Shown here: positions 59,237 through 64,000 of the stretch, piece by piece
Numbering within the stretch: position 1 is the stretch's first letter
How the letters are laid out: each line of letters opens with the position of its first letter
Origin: Argentina anserina
Lineage: Eukaryota > Streptophyta > Magnoliopsida > Rosales > Rosaceae
DNA length: 64,000 bases
NCBI RefSeq assembly: GCF_933775445.1
Contig: NC_065873.1
Location: forward strand, 8,618,001-8,682,000
Reading direction: 5' to 3'
Notes under the pieces: generated by a model
The model's input: the letters and a program-made list of their open reading frames with translations, nothing else
Database searches by the model: none
What the model was told of the DNA's origin: nothing
Program-made: the position numbers and the translations under genes

Positions 59237-59600
59237 TGTTAACGCTACGCCCTTTAATGGGCTAAACATCGTGATTGCTCGCCGCTTTAGGGTCCGATTG
59301 GCCCAAAAGCCCATTGCAGGTATTATTAGCATATGAGGGTAGTTTGGTAAGTTCATTGGTTACACCATATTTATCTCTTTACGCATCTCCTCTCCACATC
59401 AAGAGAAGCCACCTAAGCCTCTTATCATCCACTCACACATATCATAATGTCTATCTTTGTAGCTGACTTAGGCATCAGAGCATTAAAGGTCGACCAACCA
59501 GCCCGGTCTTCACCTCGTAACGTCGTGTACTAATGGTTTATAGGTGACATAAAGTTTCATCGGTTCGTCGGAGTTCCGCTGCCGGAATCCCGACGTAACA
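59237..59600 (+). repeat. Right LTR (364 bp)
   Basis: TG...CA borders, TGTTAACGCTACGCCC start, CCCGACGTAACA end. It contains the shared block CACATATCATAATGTCTATC. Confidence 0.75.
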
Positions 59601-59605
59601 ATAAT

Positions 59606-61761
59606 GGAATGGTGAAGATGGATGGATGATCTTTGTTGATTGCATCACTTAAGTATAATTATGTGCGTTTTGTGTATAAAGCTACCTACTCCCAAGTATA
59701 GAAGGTTAAGTTTTAGTAATAGAAAGTGAAGAGTATCGTATCCAAGGGATTGAGGGAAACTCAACTCTAACTAGATTTCCGCAAGAAAAACTAAAATAAC
59801 GTGCATTCTAACTTATTACAAGTTCACAACCTTAGCCCTTTGGAAGCTAAGAGTCATGGAAATGGTATTAAGAAGTGGTAGTGAATCGGCTTGGTTGATA
59901 TTAGAATTAAGTTAAGCAAACTAATTCTTGCATAGAAAAACAAAGAAAGGTAAATGTAGAGATATAATCAAAAGGGGAGTAGATACTTAGGCATTGCACC
60001 TAGCTTTACTCGTGCAAAAATATGACTCAAGATTGATGCATAAACATGTTTGACAAACTTCCCCCTAGAGCTTTGGTGAAGTTACTAAGAAACCAATTAA
60101 TCATGCATTTTAACAAAGTCTTTTGGAGACAAGTTAAACCACAACACTTTAATCCCAATTATATTACTTTATAATACAAGTAGGCTATGTACCACAAGCA
60201 TAACACCCCCTTAGAGTAATTACACTCATGGCACAAGCATTAAGTTCAAAGTAAGAAATCCAAACAACTTAATATTTTCTGTAAGAAACACTAAGCAACC
60301 ACCTCAGGGCAGCTACCCATGGTCACGAATTCAAGAAGTTGTCAAGTTCTAGTTCCGTTTCATTAATTACCTATATGCTTCTAGGTGACAAAACTAGCTA
60401 ACACATTTAGTCAGCATTAACGTTTAGAAGCTCATAGATTCAAATATGCATCAACACCAACTAAGAATAAATGATATTAATTGCATATGCGTTTGGCTAG
60501 GGCTAAGCCTAGCCTCAAATCCGACTACTCACAACCCATTAAATACAATAAACCCTTAAAAATTAAATACATCAAATGAGAAGTAGAGTAAAGAGAGAAG
60601 AAATTACTAAGGGTTTGGTACCAATGATACCAACCGTACCTCTAAAGGCTCACTATCCACAAAGATGTAGTAAGAAAGAACGTGCTACTAGGTATGGTAT
60701 TAATGAGTTCTAACAAAAGAAGACCTCCATGAACATTATACTATATCCACAAAATCTAGGAATAAAGAACAAAGGTTGAGGATAACTATGAGGATAACTA
60801 TGATTTGATAAAAAGTCTCAAAAGATTTAAACAAAGTTCTAAATTGCAAGCACAATTAATTGATCACACAATGAAAGAACTAGTGCATATGAAACTTGTA
60901 TGCATTCTCATCGGCTCAAAATCTCACATAGGCATTGATCGTTTCAACAACTATAGTCATCATCTTCCACACATGAATGCATTTAAAATGACATAGGCAA
61001 TATGACTCTAAATACATGTGAGCACAAAATGTCAAATCCTCTTATTAACTAAGCATTGATATTTAACTACTAAACATGCTCAAAATCAATATATCCAAAT
61101 ATGAGGATTGTTTCGTCATTGGCACCAAGCAAGTAAACCACAAGCAAACTTGTTTTTTTTTAATATCTCAATTTTTATGGATTTAAAAAAAAGTAAACAT
61201 AAAAGAAAATAAAAATGATAAAGAATGAAATTACTTAGCTTTACATCTCACACTTAATTTACACATTGTCCTCTATGTGTCATGAACAATAGGGAAACAA
61301 ATATAAGGTATACAACTATACTTATTAACTACCACATGCTAGTCAACACAAACTAATCAACACATTTGTCTAATCAAGCACCTCACACTTAAAACATAAT
61401 ATAGTCCTTAATGTGGTATGAAGCTGTTAAGATCCTATTAATGTTTTGGGGAGCATGCATGATTAATCTCACAACTAGCATTCAAAACAACTAACTAACA
61501 TAATGCAAGAGAGAGAAGGTAGTCACCTCACACTTGAACTTTGGATAATCCTTTAAATAAAATCTAATCTTTTTGTGTTTTATCCATTGGTCAAGGGTGA
61601 AATGACTATCCAAACTTTCAATACCATAATTTATTAACATAGAAACACAAACACAACTAATCATGCTTAGTAAAATGAGAGTGAAGGATTAGAAAATGCA
61701 ACTTTTTGAAGACCCTCCGATTAGCTCCATAATGCATATATTTGATGGTGAAAACCTCACA
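59606..61761. other. AT-rich intergenic DNA, possible LTR-derived parts
   Basis: Near 59730 AGAGTATCGTATCCAAGGGA resembles the 'GTATCG...CAGGGA' stretch that precedes primer binding sites in several plant retroelements (inverted here), also seen in the 32561-34143 copy. No frame with a motif is present. Confidence 0.35.
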
Positions 61762-64000
61762 TGTAATACCCCAAATTTTCGGGTTTAAGTCGTATGATTC
61801 TTGTAATTACTAAGCTTACTCGTCAATGTCAGGCGACACAAAACCAATCTCGGAAATTTAAATTGAAAAACGTTACGTTTTCTGTGACTCGATAGTTGAC
61901 TTTTATTTTCGTCGCTCGTCTCTGAAAACTTTATTCACGGAAGTTGTAGAGTTTGTCGATACGAGTTCATGGGCACGTGGCGCATCTTAATCAAACATCG
62001 TATGTGAAAGTTATTATCGACGAAAGTTAGTTTTTGAATTTGGAAATGTATAAAAGGAAAATTTTGGGGAAAACCTAATTTCCCAAAACAGAAATCTTTC
62101 CCCCGCAACCCTCTCTCCCTCCCCCGACCCTCCTTCACTAAATTCACCACCGCCGATCTCCCCTCTCCAGCTACCGTGGCCTTTACCGCCGGTCCCAAGA
62201 CCACTGCACGGTCGACACTTCCAACCCTTGGACGACACGCACCCTCCATCGCCGCCGAGAAGCCACGCCGATGATCGACAATTTATGCAAATCCATCGCC
62301 GATCCAAGCTTCGCCGTCGGTGAGTTTGAGCCTTAGATTCTCAATTTCAATTTCTTGGCTAGGTTTAGCACGAATTTGGAGCTCAAAATCGAAGGTTTTA
62401 ACGACAAAGATAAGCTTGGACCTACCGAAGCTTTCCAACGACTTTTCGGCCATTTTCCAGTGATCTCGCATGTACGGTTGTAATCTCCTCCTCATGCCAT
62501 TCATCTTTGATGCTGGATATTTGTTGTTTTGGTGAATTTTGGGCGGAGGTGGTGGTGATGCGCATGCCGCCGTCTGTGGCGGCGCGTGGGAGGAGGTGAG
62601 GGTGGTAAGGGCTAGGCTTTCAACATAGAACGGTGTAGGAGGAGGAATTACAGGGTTTTGGGGGCTGCATGTGAGGTCACGTGCGCCGGTTTGGGGGCGC
62701 GTGAGCGCGCGGCTGCCGGAGGGTGGCGCGTGAACAGTAAATCATGAACAATGATCATTCGTATAAAATCGGCACCTGAGATTTTAGGTATCTTTTTCTA
62801 AGCACCTTATCATGTTATTAGGTGACCGACGAAATGAGTGGGGGAATTGCTCTTGGTGTCGTGGAAATTGCACGCAGGAAATAAGGTGAGTAAATCTCAC
62901 TATGATGAGTCTACCTTTGGCGGTGAGTCATAATTATGATTTCTTAAAAATATTGAACTATGACATGTATATAATATAGTGGGTGTATGTGTACAAAAAT
63001 GGTAAATATGATACATATTTATGGGTTGCTATATTATATAATGTTACAGTTTTTATTTCAAATGAGATTATATCGTGGGAACTATATTTATATCGTTGTG
63101 CAAGAGTCGCTTGGTTGTAGTACAATAAGCATGTGTTGATTGTTATATTGTACGTGGTTTTAACATTGAGTTTTGTTAAAACGTTTTCTGGTATTCGGAC
63201 GTTGTTGGCATAAATCAGAACCAAGCCTTGGCCCAATGTCAGTTATGATCGGTTATAGTTCTAGTCTGTCTTCCAGTGTACTGCATGAGGGGTAACATCT
63301 GGGTTACCTGGTTTTCATGAGTACCCATGTTTTTAGTGATATTGGGTAACATATTAGTTACCCAGTGTCTGTCGGTGTACTGCATGTGGTGTAATAGATG
63401 AGTATCTGGGTCTCATGAGTACCCGTGTTTTTTTTATAATATTGGGTAAACAGATGGGTTGCCCAATGACTCATGAGTACACATATTTTTAAATATTATT
63501 GGACAACCAGATGGGCCGTCCAGTGTCTCATGAGTATACTTATCTTTAAATGTTTTCAGTTATTTTCTTTTGTATGTGATGTATATTATACTATTGGTTT
63601 ACTCATACAGGCTGCAAAGCTTACCATGTTTGTGTTTACAATCCCGGTGCACCTATTCGATGGTGTATGAGATAGTTATGCAAATGTGGATTAGCAGGTT
63701 TGGAAGGCTTACTCTGAAGATTTCTGAAGTTTATTTCTTCTATTTGTGGTGAGGATTGAGAGAATTTTACATTTCCATTTGTTATAATATTTGAGTTATA
63801 AACTGGTTATATATTAATCAAGTCGACTGAGTCGTACTATGAACTCAGTTTCGATACACTGTTACTATAAGATAATTTCAATATATTTGAGATTGTTTTA
63901 GAGTTTTCATGGCTTCGATTTCGAGTTTATAAGGATTTTCAAATTGGCGGAGTTAGAACTAAATTGTAATGAAATTGGCGTAGTTCCAATATAAAGTTTG
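61762..64000 (+). mobile_element. Start of an LTR (chromovirus-like Ty3/gypsy), cut by the window end
   Basis: TGTAATACCCCAAATTTTCG at 61762 is the type of start seen in Tekay/Del-like chromovirus LTRs (TGTAACACCCC variants). Downstream lie a TATA-like TGTATAAAAG (62047-62056), a C-rich leader with CTCTCTCCCTCCCCC, and internal repeats typical of such long LTRs. The LTR is at least 2.2 kb if intact. Its end, primer binding site and coding region would lie beyond 64000; a solo LTR is equally possible. Confidence 0.5.
63285..63545. repeat. Tandem repeats inside the terminal LTR
   Basis: Three to four units of 65-90 bases contain CATGAGTAC(A/C)C followed by TATTGGGTAAC and GATGGGTTGCCCA-like blocks. 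Confidence 0.65.

Larger units (their letters stand above)
54110..59600 (+). mobile_element. Non-autonomous LTR element, 5.5 kb, rearranged and rich in tandem repeats
   Basis: The left LTR part (54110 to about 54420) and right LTR (59237-59600, 364 bp) both start TGTTAACGCTACGCCC; the right ends CCCGACGTAACA. Flanks are AGAAT (54105-54109) and ATAAT (59601-59605), 4 of 5 matching. The left LTR lacks its last 50 or so bases; inverted LTR-tail fragments follow instead. The interior has no gag or pol motif but several different tandem arrays. It is best described as a LARD-like or heavily rearranged element. Confidence 0.65.

Overview
This is a stretch of plant nuclear DNA, most likely from a eudicot. 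The evidence is split, AT-rich introns with GT/AG borders, plant-type LTR retrotransposons and MITEs, and two single-copy eukaryotic genes with close plant counterparts. I see nothing that fixes the species. There is no bacterial, organellar or CRISPR content. About 13 kb holds two conserved host genes; nearly all the rest is transposable elements in various states of decay, often inserted into one another.

Layout. 1-3.7 kb: decayed minus-strand gene of the Ulp1-like, plant-mobile-domain type spread by plant transposons. 4.2-5.2 kb: Mutator-type MITE with long terminal inverted repeats and a perfect 9-bp target duplication. 5.7-6.1 kb: a further inverted-repeat element with a telomere-like core. 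6.2-19.85 kb: complete but inactivated 13.6-kb Ty3/gypsy element of the Tat type (two 832-bp LTRs, gag, protease, RT, two RNase H domains, integrase), which also carries a spliced antisense gene with a plant mobile domain. 20.6-24.6 kb: four DNA-transposon derivatives, three with good target duplications and one with a near-perfect one, plus an RNase H1 N-domain fragment. 25.8-26.4 kb: minisatellite. 28-34.1 kb: a diverged direct duplication whose second copy took in a MITE and a 1.8-kb LTR, with a second LTR of the same family inverted downstream. 36.2-40.2 kb: plus-strand gene for an MMTAG2-type protein (4 coding exons, 223 aa). 40.7-41.6 kb: LINE remnant. 41.9-50.6 kb: minus-strand Spinster-type major facilitator gene (16 coding exons, 506 aa) with GC-rich repeats and a hairpin in intron 5. 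50.7-61.7 kb: intergenic DNA with a degraded LTR/PBS segment and a rearranged, tandem-repeat-rich LTR element (54.1-59.6 kb). 61.8-64 kb: start of another LTR, cut by the window edge.

The two host genes are convergent (tail to tail) and separated by the LINE remnant. Both exon models were checked for reading phase across every junction and give open frames from start to stop. Most other open frames in the window are by-products of repeats or antisense shadows.
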